A stretch of 64,000 bases of DNA from contig CAWDJZ010000014.1 of assembly GCA_963802765.1 (NCBI GenBank), forward strand, positions 1-64,000, written 5' to 3'. This document shows positions 48,477 through 57,599 of the stretch, piece after piece. The DNA comes from Gaiellasilicea sp963802765. Lineage in GTDB: Bacteria; Actinomycetota; Thermoleophilia; Gaiellales; Gaiellaceae. The translations under genes and the position numbers were made by a program. Each line of letters begins with the position of its first letter. Positions within the stretch are counted from its first letter, which is position 1. Below the pieces are notes generated by a model that saw only the letters and a list, made by a program, of their open reading frames with translations, was not told the origin of the DNA and did not search any database.

Positions 48477-49197
48477 GCCTCGGCCGCGAGGATCTCGGCG
48501 AGGTGCATCGGCCGCACGCCCGAGCCGCAGCCGGCGAGAGGGCGCCGCCGATGTGGATGAGGCAGGAGTTGTCGGCCGCGGCGCAGACCTCGGCGCGGGT
48601 ATCGAGCGACGCACCGCACCTTGTCCGCCAGCATGGCCGCCGAGGTGTCCGCGTTCTTGACGGCGAAGGTGCCGCCGAACCCGCAGCACTCGCTCGCCTC
48701 GGGCAGCTCGACGAGGTCGAGCCCGCGGACGGCGCGGAGCAGGCGCAACGGCGCGTCGCCGACGCGGAGCATCCGCAGCGAGTGGCAGGTCGGGTGGTAG
48801 GTGACCCGGTGGGGGAACGAGGCGCCGACGTCCTCGAGCCCGAGCCGGCCGACGAGCAACTCGCTCAGCTCGAGGACGCGCGGCGCGAGCGCAGCGACCT
48901 CGCGCTCGAACGCGGGGTCCCCGACGCGAGGGCCGGGATAGAGCTCGCGGACGGTCCCGACGCACGAGGCCGAGGGCGCGACGACGACCTCGGCGTCCGC
49001 GAAGACGCCGACGAACCGCCGCGCGAGCTGGAGCGCCTCGCGCCGGTACCGGTGTTGAGGTGCATCTGCCCGCAGCAGGTCTGCTCGCGTCGGGAACTCG
49101 ACCGCGTGCCCGAGCCGCTCGAGCAGCCGGACGACGGCGATGCCGATCTCGGGCGCGAGGTGTTGGCGAGGCACGTGACGAAGAGCGTGATGCGCAC
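48473..49197 (-). CDS. lutA: CCG-domain lactate utilisation protein LutA, frameshifts
   Basis: GTG 49197 starts RITLFVTCLANTSRPE. Visible motifs include VVRLLERLGHAVEFP, VVVAPSASCVGTVRELYPG, HRVTYHPTCHSLRMLRVGDA, LPEASECCGFGGTFAVKN (the CCG cysteine motif) and an end MHLAEILAAEA before TGA. About 240 residues. LutA provides cysteine-rich heterodisulfide-reductase-like domains for L-lactate oxidation. It is the first gene of the long minus-strand operon and is divergent from rhaI. One or two indels are present. Confidence 0.85.
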
Positions 49198-49202
49198 CGA
49201 AG

Positions 49203-49224
49203 AAAAAAAAAAAAAAAAAAAAAA
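49203..49224. repeat. 22-base poly-A run in the divergent rhaI/lutA promoter
   Basis: An uninterrupted run of 22 A lies in a 54-base gap between lutA (minus) and rhaI (plus). No Shine-Dalgarno for either gene is visible, and a run of this length is out of character with the GC-rich surroundings. It likely replaces real promoter sequence. Confidence 0.8.
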
Positions 49225-49251
49225 GATGATAATGCGTCAGACTAAGAACGC

Positions 49252-50440
49252 GTGGATGAACAGCGCGTCCTGCGGAGCTGGGCAGCCTCGAGATCGAGAC
49301 GCCGTCGTGGGGCTACGGGAACAGCGGCACGCGCTTCCACGTCTACCCTGGCCGGGCGCAGCGAGGACCGTCCACGAGCGCCTCGACGACGCCGCGCTCG
49401 TCCACCGGCTGACCGGCTGCTGCCCGAGCGTCGACGATCCACATCCCGTGGGATCGGGTCGACGACTGGGGCGAGCTGCGGCGCTTACGCCGAGGAGCGG
49501 GGCATCAGGATCGGGGCCGATCAATCCGAACCTGTTCGGCGATGACGAGTACAGCCTCGGCAGCCTCTGCCATCCGGAGCGGAGCGGTGCGGCGGCAGGG
49601 CGCTCGACGCACTGCCTCGAGTGCGTCGAGATCGCGACGGAGGTCGGGATCGTCAGCTCCTCAGCCTCTGGCTGGCCGACGGGACGAACTATCCGGGCCA
49701 GGACGACCTGCGCGGCCGCTACGGGCGGCTGCTCGTCCTCGCTCGAGCGACGTCTACGCGGCGCTGCCCGACGGGCATGCGGCTCCTCGTCGAGTACAAG
49801 TTCTTCGAGCCGGCCTTCTACAGCACCGATTTGCCGGACTGGGGCACGGCCGCGCTCGTGTGCCGCCGCCTGGGCCCGCAGGCGCAGGTGCTCGTCGACA
49901 CCGGTCACCATGCGCAGGGGACGAACGTCGAGCAGATCGTCGCGCTTCTGCTCGAGGAGGGGCTGCTGGGAGGGTTCCACTTCAACAGTCGCAAGTACGC
50001 CGACGACGACCTGATCGTCGGCTCGATCGACCCGTTCGAGCTCTTCCGGATCATGCGCGAGATCGCGGCCGCGCGGGCGACCCAGCAACCGCCGCCACGG
50101 CCGGGGCCGTCGCCTTCATGATCGACCAGTCGCACAACATCGAGGGGAAGATCGACGCGATGATCCAGTCGGTGGTCAACATCCAGACCGCGTACGCGAA
50201 GGCGCTGCTCGTCGACGTCGAGCGGCTCTCCGCGGCCCAGCAGGAGGGGGACGTGCTCGGAGCCCACCGCGTGCTCCTGGAGGCGTTCGAGACCGACGTC
50301 AGGCCGCTGCTCGCCCGGCAGCGGGGCGAGCTATCGGTCTCGACCCGGATCCGGTGGCCGCGTTTCGCGGCGGCGGTCTACGGCGAGCGGCTGGCGCGCG
50401 AGCGCGGGACCGTCGGCGTCGAGAGCGCCTCCGAGCGCCG
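49252..50440 (+). CDS. rhaI: L-rhamnose isomerase (Pseudomonas-type), frameshifts
   Basis: About 390 residues when joined. GTG 49252 gives DEQRVL, then IETPSWGYGNSGTRFHVYPW, LTGCCPSVDIHIPWD-like, FGDDEYSLGSLCHPER, LWLADGTNYPGQDDLRGRYG, MRLLVEYKFFEPAFYSTDLP (metal ligand Glu), VLVDTGHHAQGTNVEQIVAL, GFHFNSRKYADDDLIVGSID and FMIDQSHNIEGKIDAMIQSV. These motifs mark the xylose-isomerase-fold rhamnose isomerase that converts L-rhamnose to L-rhamnulose. The C-terminus needs a shift near 50330 to read LDPDPVAAFRGGGY, and the exact stop is obscured. It is divergent from the rest of the pathway. Confidence 0.85.
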
Positions 50441-50465
50441 CCGACCGCGTTATCGTGGTGTCGCT

Positions 50466-51317
50466 GTGGCGGACCACCGTTCCGTGACCGGCACCTCTGA
50501 CACGGAGGACGGGCTCCTCGAGGAGATCGACAACCCGATCGAGCGGTTGAAGCTGCTCGCTGGGAACGACGCCGAGATCGCGAGGTACCTGGATGCGATC
50601 GAGGTGACGAGCCGGCGCGAGCGGGAGATGCTGCGCGAGATCTCCCGGACGCGTCCGCTCGCCCGTCCCGACCTCTTCCCCCAGGCGCACCGGAACATGG
50701 TCGAGGCGCTCGAATCGCTCGCCCGCCATGGCTATCACGGGACCGGTGCCGGCAAGCGTGCGGGGCCCTTCCGCGCAGTCGTCCGCTGGGGCGTGCAGCT
50801 GGTGGCGCGCTTCCTCGTCGTGACGCACATCCGCAACCTGTCCACCAAGCTCAGGAATCTCTACGTGCTGCGGGAGATTCAGGCCGTGCCGCTGACCGAG
50901 GAGCGGCGGGAGCTGCGCCGGGCGCGCCTCGACGCGGAGCGGATGGTCGAGGCTCTCGAGACGAAGGAGCTCGCCCTGCCGGCCTTCCTGGGCGTCGGTG
51001 CGGCACTTCCGCTCTTCGCGTCGCTCGGCCGGCTCACAGGGCTGTTCGAGCGGACGCTCTGGGCCACCCTGATCGGCCTCGCGGGCATGCTGATCGCGCT
51101 CGCCGCCTCATGGGTGATCCTCCGCGGCGCGGCGCTCGCCTCGCGGCGGATCCGGCTTGCGACCCAGGCCCCGCTGCAGGCGTTGTGGAACGCGGTCGGC
51201 TCCTGCGGGAGACCGCCGAGGGACTCGACCCGGACCTTCGTGATCGTCTCCGTCGGCCTGACCCTGGGCTGCTGGATCATCGTCCCGATCCTCGTGGCGA
51301 TCGGGCTCGCGACGTAG
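50466..51317 (+). CDS. Hypothetical membrane protein
   Basis: This 283-residue protein has an acidic N-terminal cytoplasmic part with coiled-coil character (DNPIERLKLLAGNDAEIARY, EVTSRREREMLREISR) and a basic middle (NLSTKLRNLYVLREIQAV). Hydrophobic segments are at about 170-190 (ALPAFLGVGAALPLFASL), 200-225 (LIGLAGMLIALAASWVILRG) and the C-terminus (FVIVSVGLTLGCWIIVPILV). I do not recognise a domain. GTG 50466 is the first good start after the rhaI end. It is intact. Confidence 0.7.
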   Translation: MADHRSVTGTSDTEDGLLEEIDNPIERLKLLAGNDAEIARYLDAIEVTSRREREMLREISRTRPLARPDLFPQAHRNMVEALESLARHGYHGTGAGKRAGPFRAVVRWGVQLVARFLVVTHIRNLSTKLRNLYVLREIQAVPLTEERRELRRARLDAERMVEALETKELALPAFLGVGAALPLFASLGRLTGLFERTLWATLIGLAGMLIALAASWVILRGAALASRRIRLATQAPLQALWNAVGSCGRPPRDSTRTFVIVSVGLTLGCWIIVPILVAIGLAT

Positions 51318-51369
51318 TCGCGTAGCCTGCCCGCGTTCGAATCTTCTTCCTTCCGGGTACGCGTGCGCC

Positions 51370-52254
51370 ATGCGGTTTCGTAAGGGTGCCCGGCTCGATC
51401 CGTCGCAGGTCGAAGACCTGCGCGGGCGCGGTGGTGCGATCGGCGGTATGCCGATGGCGCTCGGCGGGGGCGGCATCGTCGGCATCATCGTCCTCGTCGT
51501 CCTGCTGCTCGCCGGAATCCCGATCGGCGGCGGTGGGGGACCGGCTGGCTTCGACCAGCTCGACGGCGAGTCTGCGGGCACCGGGGCGCCGTCGGCGACG
51601 CTCTCCGAATGCCAGACCGGCCAGGACGCAAACGAGCGCGAGGATTGCCGGATCCTCGCCGTCGTCAACAGCGTCCAGGAGTACTGGGGCAGCGCGTTGC
51701 GGAACTACGAGCCGGCGAAGACGAGGTTCTTCGAAGGCGCCGTCACGACCGGTTGCGGGCAGGCCTCGTCCGCGTCCGGTCCCTTCTACTGTCCCGCCGA
51801 CCGTTACGTCTACATCGACCTCGGCTTCTTCGACGAGCTCGAGTCGAGGTTCGGAGCTTCGGGAGGGCCGCTCGCGCAGGCGTACGTGATCGCCCACGAG
51901 TATGGCCATCACATCCAGAACCTGCAGGGCGTGCTCAACAGTCCGGAGAGCCAATCGACCGGGCCCCAGGGCGGCGCGGTGCGCGTCGAGCTGCAGGCCG
52001 ACTGTCTTGCGGGCGTCTGGGTGGCGAACGCGTTGCGGACAGGCCTCGTCGAGGAGATCACGCGCGCGGACATCCAGGACGGACTGAGCGCCGCGGCCGC
52101 CGTCGGCGACGATCGCATCCAGGAGCGGATGCAGGGCAGGGTCACGCCCGAGTCGTGGACGCACGGTTCGGCAGAGCAGCGCCAGCACTGGTTCGTGCGC
52201 GGCATCGAGGGTGGGAACGCGAACTCGTGCAACACATTCGAGGGTCGCGTCTAG
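51370..52254 (+). CDS. Neutral zinc metallopeptidase (YpfJ/KPN_02809 family)
   Basis: This 294-residue protein has a cytoplasmic MRFRKGARLDPSQVEDLRGR start, one membrane helix (GIVGIIVLVVLLLAGIPIGG) and an extracytoplasmic peptidase domain. The gluzincin motif is HEYGHHIQ, with a downstream Glu in RVELQADCLAGVW as third ligand. Four cysteines could form disulfides. Family members are uncharacterised cell-envelope peptidases. ATG 51370 places the conserved N-terminus correctly. Confidence 0.9.
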   Translation: MRFRKGARLDPSQVEDLRGRGGAIGGMPMALGGGGIVGIIVLVVLLLAGIPIGGGGGPAGFDQLDGESAGTGAPSATLSECQTGQDANEREDCRILAVVNSVQEYWGSALRNYEPAKTRFFEGAVTTGCGQASSASGPFYCPADRYVYIDLGFFDELESRFGASGGPLAQAYVIAHEYGHHIQNLQGVLNSPESQSTGPQGGAVRVELQADCLAGVWVANALRTGLVEEITRADIQDGLSAAAAVGDDRIQERMQGRVTPESWTHGSAEQRQHWFVRGIEGGNANSCNTFEGRV

Positions 52255-52261
52255 ATCGGAG

Positions 52262-52286
52262 GCTGAGCGCGGCCGGTCGGCTCAGC
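52262..52286. terminator. Short hairpin between convergent genes
   Basis: A 7-bp stem (52262-52268 with 52280-52286) lies between the metallopeptidase stop and the convergent small membrane protein end. It is weak. Confidence 0.4.
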
Positions 52287-52662
52287 GCTCTTCGAGGTAC
52301 TTCTTCAACCCGAGGTAGGGGAGGATGAAGACCGCGGCCAGCGAGGCGACCCAGACGATCACCATCGCGGCGAGCCACGTACCCACGCCGTCGATCGAGA
52401 AGCCGTCGGAGAGCAGGTCGGTGATGATCAGCCCGGCCAGCGTCGCGATCAGCGCCACTCCGCCGAGTGCGCTCGAGTTCGACCGGCGCAGCTGATTCGC
52501 CAGGAACGGCGTGAGTAGCGCGACGGAGATCGTGAAGATCACGACCGCAAGGATGAAGCTACCGGCGTCGATGTCCACGCCGTCGAGCAGGGCTCCGGCC
52601 ACGAGCAGGCCGACCGCGGACCCGGCGAGCGTGATCGCGGTGCGAACGATGAACCGGATCAT
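52282..52662 (-). CDS. Small four-TM membrane protein (phage-holin-like superfamily IV)
   Basis: This 126-residue protein has four predicted helices: TAITLAGSAVGLLVAGALL, FILAVVIFTISVALLTPFL, GGVALIATLAGLIITDLL and WLAAMVIVWVASLAAVFILP. Length and helix spacing fit the mycobacterial four-TMS holin superfamily used loosely in annotation; a lytic role is not implied. ATG 52662 starts MIRFIVRTAI. Confidence 0.75.
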   Translation of the reverse strand: MIRFIVRTAITLAGSAVGLLVAGALLDGVDIDAGSFILAVVIFTISVALLTPFLANQLRRSNSSALGGVALIATLAGLIITDLLSDGFSIDGVGTWLAAMVIVWVASLAAVFILPYLGLKKYLEER

Positions 52663-52817
52663 CGCGGCGACGATACAACAGGTCCGGTTCGAGGATGCAA
52701 CGAACACGGCGGCTGGTCTCAGCACCGGCGAGGGCTCAACCGCGCGTGTCGGGCTCCAGCTGGCGAGCGCGCGCTGACCAAGGGATCGGCCTCCCGGTTG
52801 TGCTCGGGTTGCCGTGG

Positions 52818-54085
52818 TTATCCGTCTCCGAGCAGGGCGTCGTCGAAGAACGCGACCACGCGCCGCTCGTATTCCTCCGGCTGCGCCTCGATGCCGCCCG
52901 TATGCCCGGCCGGGCACTTGCCAGATCGTCTTGGGCTCGCGTGCGGCGTTGTAGAAGGTCTGGCTGAGCTCCGCCTCGCCGCCCTGACCCGGGACGGCGT
53001 AGATGATGAAGACGGGTCGAGGCGCGATCCGCCCGATCAGATCCTCCAGGCTCGGCGGCGGCAACGTGTTCGAGAAGAGGGCCACTCCGGGAGTGAGGAC
53101 GAGGTGCACGAGCGAGGCCTCGATCCTCATCCTGGTCTCGGGGATCGCGAGGCTCTCCCGGAGAGAGCGGATGCCTGCCCCTTCGGAGACCACGGCCTTC
53201 AGGCCGTCCGACTCCGCGGCCGCCTCGATCATCATCTCGCCTCCCACCGAGAGCCCGATCCCGCCGATCCGTTCCGGGTCGACGTCGGGTCGGCGGCGGA
53301 GGAACTCCACCGCCGCTCGCAGGTCTCTCTCACCGGCCCAGCCGAAGATGTTCGGGTCGCCGTCGCTCTCGCCCTCGCCGCGCCGGTCGAAGAGAAGGAC
53401 GCCGTAGCCGTGGCGGGCGAGCATCCGCGCCGGCCGCTGCGGCCCACTGCGGCCGGGAAACGCGATCACCGCGGCCCGGTTCTCGGACGGGATGTACCAG
53501 CCGCTGAGCTCCAGGCCGTCGCTCGTCGTGAACGAGACGCTCTCGTGGCGTTTTCCTAGCTCGACCTCAGGCACGAACGCCCGCGCCGTGTGTGTGAAGA
53601 CGTAGGAGAGGGCGAACGGGACCACGAGCACGTAGAGCGCGGCAAGCGCCGCCGACCGCAAGCAGCGCCCGACGGATGTACCGTCGACGGCGGCTGTCGT
53701 CCCGGCGTCTCGACCGCCACAGCGTTACGAGGCCCATGCCGATGAGCACCAGGCCGGTCGGAATCGCGAGCAGGCCCGTGTAGTCGTCGCCCGAGGGACC
53801 GACTTCCGAGGTGTAGTAGACGGCTTCGATGCCGGTGACGATTCCGAACAGGCCGGTCAGGAGCGCGATCGTCGCGCGTGCACCCGCCCGGACGCGCGGG
53901 TAGGCCCAGGCAGCGAGCACGAGCAGGGCGATCGGTACCAGGCCGCTGACCAGGTGATCGGACGCCGACGTCCCGGGCTCCGGCTGCAGGAAGTTGTCGT
54001 CGGCGACGTGAAGCGCCACGAGGCCGATCGCCACGCGGGCGACGACCGTCCCCGTCACGACGCCCAAGACTGCTGCTTTGTCCAC
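52818..54085 (-). CDS. Membrane-integrated alpha/beta hydrolase, two frameshifts
   Basis: One protein of about 420 residues is split in two places. GTG 54085 starts DKAAVLGVVTGTVVARVAIG. The N-terminal half has four to five membrane helices (HLVSGLVPIALLVLAAWAYP, IALLTGLFGIVTGIEAVYYT). The frame breaks near 53655 and continues as YVLVVPFALSYVFTHTAR and a hydrolase domain: VIAFPGRSG, LLFDRRGEGESDG, nucleophile Ser in GIGLSVGGEM. A second break near 52905 leads to AGHTGGIEAQP, giving the catalytic His, and TAA at 52818. The active site would be extracytoplasmic or membrane-facing. Substrate is unknown. Confidence 0.78.
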
Positions 54086-54175
54086 GGGCTTCTCCGTTCA
54101 TGAGCCGGGCCGGCTCGGCGGGGGAGAGCCTACGAGATCGTGTCCCTCCCGGCGAACCGGGTTTATCGTTGGCTC

Positions 54176-56776
54176 GTGGAGCTGCTCGAGCGAGATGGGG
54201 CGTTGGCCACTCTCGCCGAGGCGCGAGCCGCGGCAGCCAGTGGCACCGGTCGGGTCGTGTTCGTCACCGGTGAGCCCGGGATCGGCAAGACATCCCTCGT
54301 CACCCGATTCCTCGAGGATCTGGACGGGGAAGCCAGGGTGCTGCTCGGTACCTGCGACGACCTCTCGATCCCGCGGCCGCTAGGCCCGCTCCGCGACCTC
54401 GTCGGGAACGTCTCGCGGGCGCTCGCGGAGGCGCTCACTGCCGGCGCGGCCCCGCACGACATCCAGACGCTGCTCGTCGCGGAGCTCGAGCTGCCGCCAC
54501 GGCCGACCGTGCTCGTGCTCGAAGACGTGCACTGGGCGGACGAGGCGACGTTCGACTCGATCACTGTGCTCGGACGGCGGATCGGCTCGCTCCCGGGACT
54601 GCTCGTCCTGACGTTCCGCGCCGGCGAGGCACCGCCGGGCCATCCGCTGCATGCGGCCATCGGCGCCATCCGCGCCGGCGACTCCGTCGTGGTCGAGCTC
54701 GCGCCCCTTTCTGAGAGCGCCGTCGCCTCGCTCGCCGGCGACGGCGCGGGCGAGCTGTACGCCGCCACCGGCGGGAATCCGTTCTACGTCACCGAGCTGC
54801 TCGCCTCCCGAACGTCGACCGAGCTGCCGGCCTCGGTCGCGAACGCTGTCGTCGGCCGTGCCTCGCGGCTCGACGACGACGCGCGCCGGCTGTTGAAGCT
54901 GGTCTCGGTCGTGCCCTCGCGGGTGCACATCTCCGTGCTGGACGTGGTCATGCCCGGCTGGGAGGCGGCCGCGGAGGAGCCGGAGCGCCGGGCGCTGCTC
55001 GAGGTCCACCCTCGCTACGTGCGCTTCCGCCACGAGCTCGCGCGCAATGCGATCAGGTCGAGCATCCCGATCGCCAGCCGGCGCGGCCTCAACGCCGAGA
55101 TCCTCCAGGCCCTGCTGGCCGCGAACGCCGATCCCGCCGACATCGTCCACCACGCCGAGGCCGCCGGCGCCGAGAACGTCGTCGCCGATTACGCGCTCGT
55201 CGCTGCCAGGCGGGCGGCGGCACTCGACTCGAACCGCGAGGCCTACTCCCACTACCGACGCGCGTCGGTCTTCCTCGATCGACTCTCCGCGCCCGAGCGG
55301 GCGGCCGTGCTCGAGGAACTGGCGAGCGCCGCGTACGCCGTCTACCGGCTCGACGACGCGTTCGACGCGATCAAGCGGGCGATCGCCGAGTGGACCGCGC
55401 TGGGCGACGGGGCGGCCGTCGGCCGCTGCACGCAGATCCTGTCCCGGTTCTACTGGCACGCCGGCGACGGCGACGCCGCGCGGGCGAAGGCGCTCGAGGC
55501 GATCGAGATCCTCGAGCCGCTCGGCGAGTCGGTCGAGCTCGCACGCGCGTACAGCGGCCTCTCCCAGCTCAAGAACCTGGCGGAGTACAACGATCAAGCG
55601 CTCCTCTGGGGGGAGCGCGCGCTCGAGCTGGCGACCAAGCTCGGCGACGAGCGCACGAGGGCCCACGTGCTCGTCAACATCGCGAGCGTCAGGCTGGACG
55701 TCGACCACCGGCAGGTCGAGCCGCTCCTCGAGGCCCATGGGTTCGCGGACGAGGCGGGCGACAAGCACGAGGCGACGCGTGCGCTCTGCAACCTCGCCTA
55801 CGCGCTGATGTCGTGGGCGCAGCCCGAGCCGGCGATGCGTTACGCGCGGCAGGCGCTAGCGTACGCCGAGCAGAACGAGGTCTACAACCTCGCGTCCTAC
55901 ATCGCCGTCACGCATGCGTGGCTGCAGCTGCGCGCCGGCGACTGGGACGAGGCCGAGCGGGTTACCCGGGCCGAGCTGGAGAAGAGCGTCAGCGTCGCCC
56001 AGCTCGTCGCCAAGACGGTTCTCGCCGAGCTCGCCGTCCGGCGCGGCGATCCCGACGCCGCCGAGCGTCTGGCCGACCTGGCGGCGCAGGCCGTCCGCGC
56101 GAGCGAGCCCCAGCGGCTGGCGCCGCTCGTCGAGCTCGAGACCGAGTGGGCGCTGACAACCGGCGCGCCGCTGCCGCTCGAGCTGCTCGAGACGCTGCTG
56201 GACGAGGAGCGGCCACCCGGCGCTCTCGTCGGCTGGGGCGCGGTTCGCGTGGCGGCGTGCGCGGCTGTCGCCGGGCTCCCTGTCGAGCTCGAGCCGCCCA
56301 GCTCGGCACCCTATGCCGCGATGCTCCGCCGGGACTGGCTCGGCGCGGCCGATGCGTTCGGCGAAGTCGGCTGGAGCTACGACCGCGCTCTCATGCTCTC
56401 GCTTCTGGATGGCGAGGACCCGCTCCACGAGGCGATCGGGATCGCGCGCGGGCTCGGGGCCGACCCGCTCACGCACCGCGTCGCCGAGCGCATGCGCGAG
56501 CGCGGGATCCGTGTGCCGCAGGGGCCGCGCGAATCGACGCGTGAGAATCCGGCAGGTCTCACCGCGCGTCAGCTCGAGGTGCTCGCGCTGCTGACCGAGG
56601 GCCTGACGAACGCGGAGATCGCCGAGCGGCTCGTCGTGTCGCCGCGGACCGCCGAGCACCACGTTGCCGCCGTGCTGACGAAGCTCGGCGCCGCGACGCG
56701 CCGGGATGCTGCCCGGCGCGCCGCGGAGCTCGGACTCGCCGTGCAGACGAGCGCTCCGTCCGAGTCGCCCGCCTAG
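54176..56776 (+). CDS. LuxR-family LAL regulator (AAA ATPase + TPR + LuxR HTH)
   Basis: This 866-residue protein has Walker A GEPGIGKTS (about 38), Walker B VLVLEDVHWADE, a STAND-type ATPase followed by TPR-like helical repeats from about 330 to 750, and a C-terminal LuxR helix-turn-helix (LTARQLEVLALLTEGLTNAE, IAERLVVSPRTAEHHVAAVL). GTG 54176 gives ELLERDGALATLAEA, the usual family N-terminus; GTG 54140 would add twelve residues. LALs are ATP-driven activators of nearby genes. The 65-bp repeated elements upstream of two genes just downstream are attractive targets (inference). Confidence 0.9.
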   Translation: MELLERDGALATLAEARAAAASGTGRVVFVTGEPGIGKTSLVTRFLEDLDGEARVLLGTCDDLSIPRPLGPLRDLVGNVSRALAEALTAGAAPHDIQTLLVAELELPPRPTVLVLEDVHWADEATFDSITVLGRRIGSLPGLLVLTFRAGEAPPGHPLHAAIGAIRAGDSVVVELAPLSESAVASLAGDGAGELYAATGGNPFYVTELLASRTSTELPASVANAVVGRASRLDDDARRLLKLVSVVPSRVHISVLDVVMPGWEAAAEEPERRALLEVHPRYVRFRHELARNAIRSSIPIASRRGLNAEILQALLAANADPADIVHHAEAAGAENVVADYALVAARRAAALDSNREAYSHYRRASVFLDRLSAPERAAVLEELASAAYAVYRLDDAFDAIKRAIAEWTALGDGAAVGRCTQILSRFYWHAGDGDAARAKALEAIEILEPLGESVELARAYSGLSQLKNLAEYNDQALLWGERALELATKLGDERTRAHVLVNIASVRLDVDHRQVEPLLEAHGFADEAGDKHEATRALCNLAYALMSWAQPEPAMRYARQALAYAEQNEVYNLASYIAVTHAWLQLRAGDWDEAERVTRAELEKSVSVAQLVAKTVLAELAVRRGDPDAAERLADLAAQAVRASEPQRLAPLVELETEWALTTGAPLPLELLETLLDEERPPGALVGWGAVRVAACAAVAGLPVELEPPSSAPYAAMLRRDWLGAADAFGEVGWSYDRALMLSLLDGEDPLHEAIGIARGLGADPLTHRVAERMRERGIRVPQGPRESTRENPAGLTARQLEVLALLTEGLTNAEIAERLVVSPRTAEHHVAAVLTKLGAATRRDAARRAAELGLAVQTSAPSESPA

Positions 56777-56851
56777 TCGTCGCCGCCGAGGTCGACGACC
56801 GTGGGGATCAGGTCGTTCCCGCGGCTGTGAGCGACACGCGGCCTGTGTCTC

Positions 56852-57415
56852 TCAGGCGTCGATCGCCTTCCAGAAGGTGTAGTCGGCGGTGTAGGGGACC
56901 TCGTTCGTCGTGCCTGCCGTGGCCGCGTTGCATTCGGCCGGGTCGGGCGCGAGGCCGCCCGTGGTCGCGATGCGTTGGATGAAGGTCGTGCCGGCGAGGC
57001 GGTCCCCGTCCGGACCCACGGCCGTCGAGGCGGCGGACAGCCGCAGCCAGGGGATGGCGGTGGGATCGACGGTGGCGCGGTCATCGACCTGGCCGACGAC
57101 CTTGCTGCCGTCCGTGGCCTGCCAGCTCGGCCCGCCGAAGTGGGTCGTGATCAGCTTGCCGTTGTCGCCGTACAGGTTCGCCCTCGGTCCGACGAAGCCC
57201 CAGCGATAGCCGCTCGGCGTTGCGTTGCAGGTGTGGATCTGGACGCCGACGGCGTGGCCGACCAGGAACAGCTTGTGCCCTTCGGGAACCCTGATCGCGC
57301 TCGGTACGTCGGGCTCCGCCGGCGCGGCATAGGCCGTGTGCGCCAGGGACCAGGCAGCGATGACGGCGAGCATGCCCGCCAGAAGCAGGCGGTGGTAGCG
57401 GGTGACGTGCTTCAT
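56852..57415 (-). CDS. Secreted DUF3455 protein
   Basis: This 187-residue protein has a signal peptide (LLLAGMLAVIAAWSLAHTAY, cleavage near AAPAEP). The mature part matches DUF3455: LFLVGHAVGVQIHTCNATPS, WGFVGPRANLYGDNGKLITT, HFGGPSWQATDGSKVVG, RIATTGGLAPDPAECNAATA and VPYTADYTFW. Two cysteines may pair. Function is unknown in the family. Its upstream region carries one copy of the 65-bp element. Confidence 0.87.
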   Translation of the reverse strand: MKHVTRYHRLLLAGMLAVIAAWSLAHTAYAAPAEPDVPSAIRVPEGHKLFLVGHAVGVQIHTCNATPSGYRWGFVGPRANLYGDNGKLITTHFGGPSWQATDGSKVVGQVDDRATVDPTAIPWLRLSAASTAVGPDGDRLAGTTFIQRIATTGGLAPDPAECNAATAGTTNEVPYTADYTFWKAIDA

Positions 57416-57459
57416 CGAATTCCTCCAGTGGGAGCCTCTCGTGTGGACATGTCTCGACG

Positions 57460-57524
57460 GTAGGGCCGCGCCGCGTCGCCGTCATCGGGGTCGGCTACGC
57501 ATCTTCGGCCGCGCCGCTACCTAC
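57460..57524 (-). promoter_or_regulatory. 65-bp upstream element, copy 1
   Basis: This ungapped 65-bp block matches 58748-58812 at 56 of 65 positions. It begins 45 bases upstream of the DUF3455 start, in the same orientation and at nearly the same distance as copy 2 upstream of the methyltransferase. It includes TCGCCGTCATCGGGG and GCATCTTCGG. Likely a shared promoter/operator. Confidence 0.65.
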
Positions 57525-57556
57525 GTTTCGCTCGTCGTAAGGCGGCGACGCTCCCG

Positions 57557-57583
57557 AGAGGGCCCGGGGGAGCGGGGCCCTCT
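57557..57583. terminator. Hairpin downstream of small ORF
   Basis: A perfect 9-bp stem pairs 57557-57565 with 57575-57583. It lies just past the end of the 61-residue gene on the minus strand. There is no T tract. Confidence 0.5.
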
Positions 57584-57599
57584 GAGGTTGTCGGAGCGT

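Noticed and set aside
52282..52662. The holin-like protein as evidence of a prophage
   Set aside because: No lysin, capsid, terminase or integrase genes are near. This superfamily is common as ordinary chromosomal membrane proteins.
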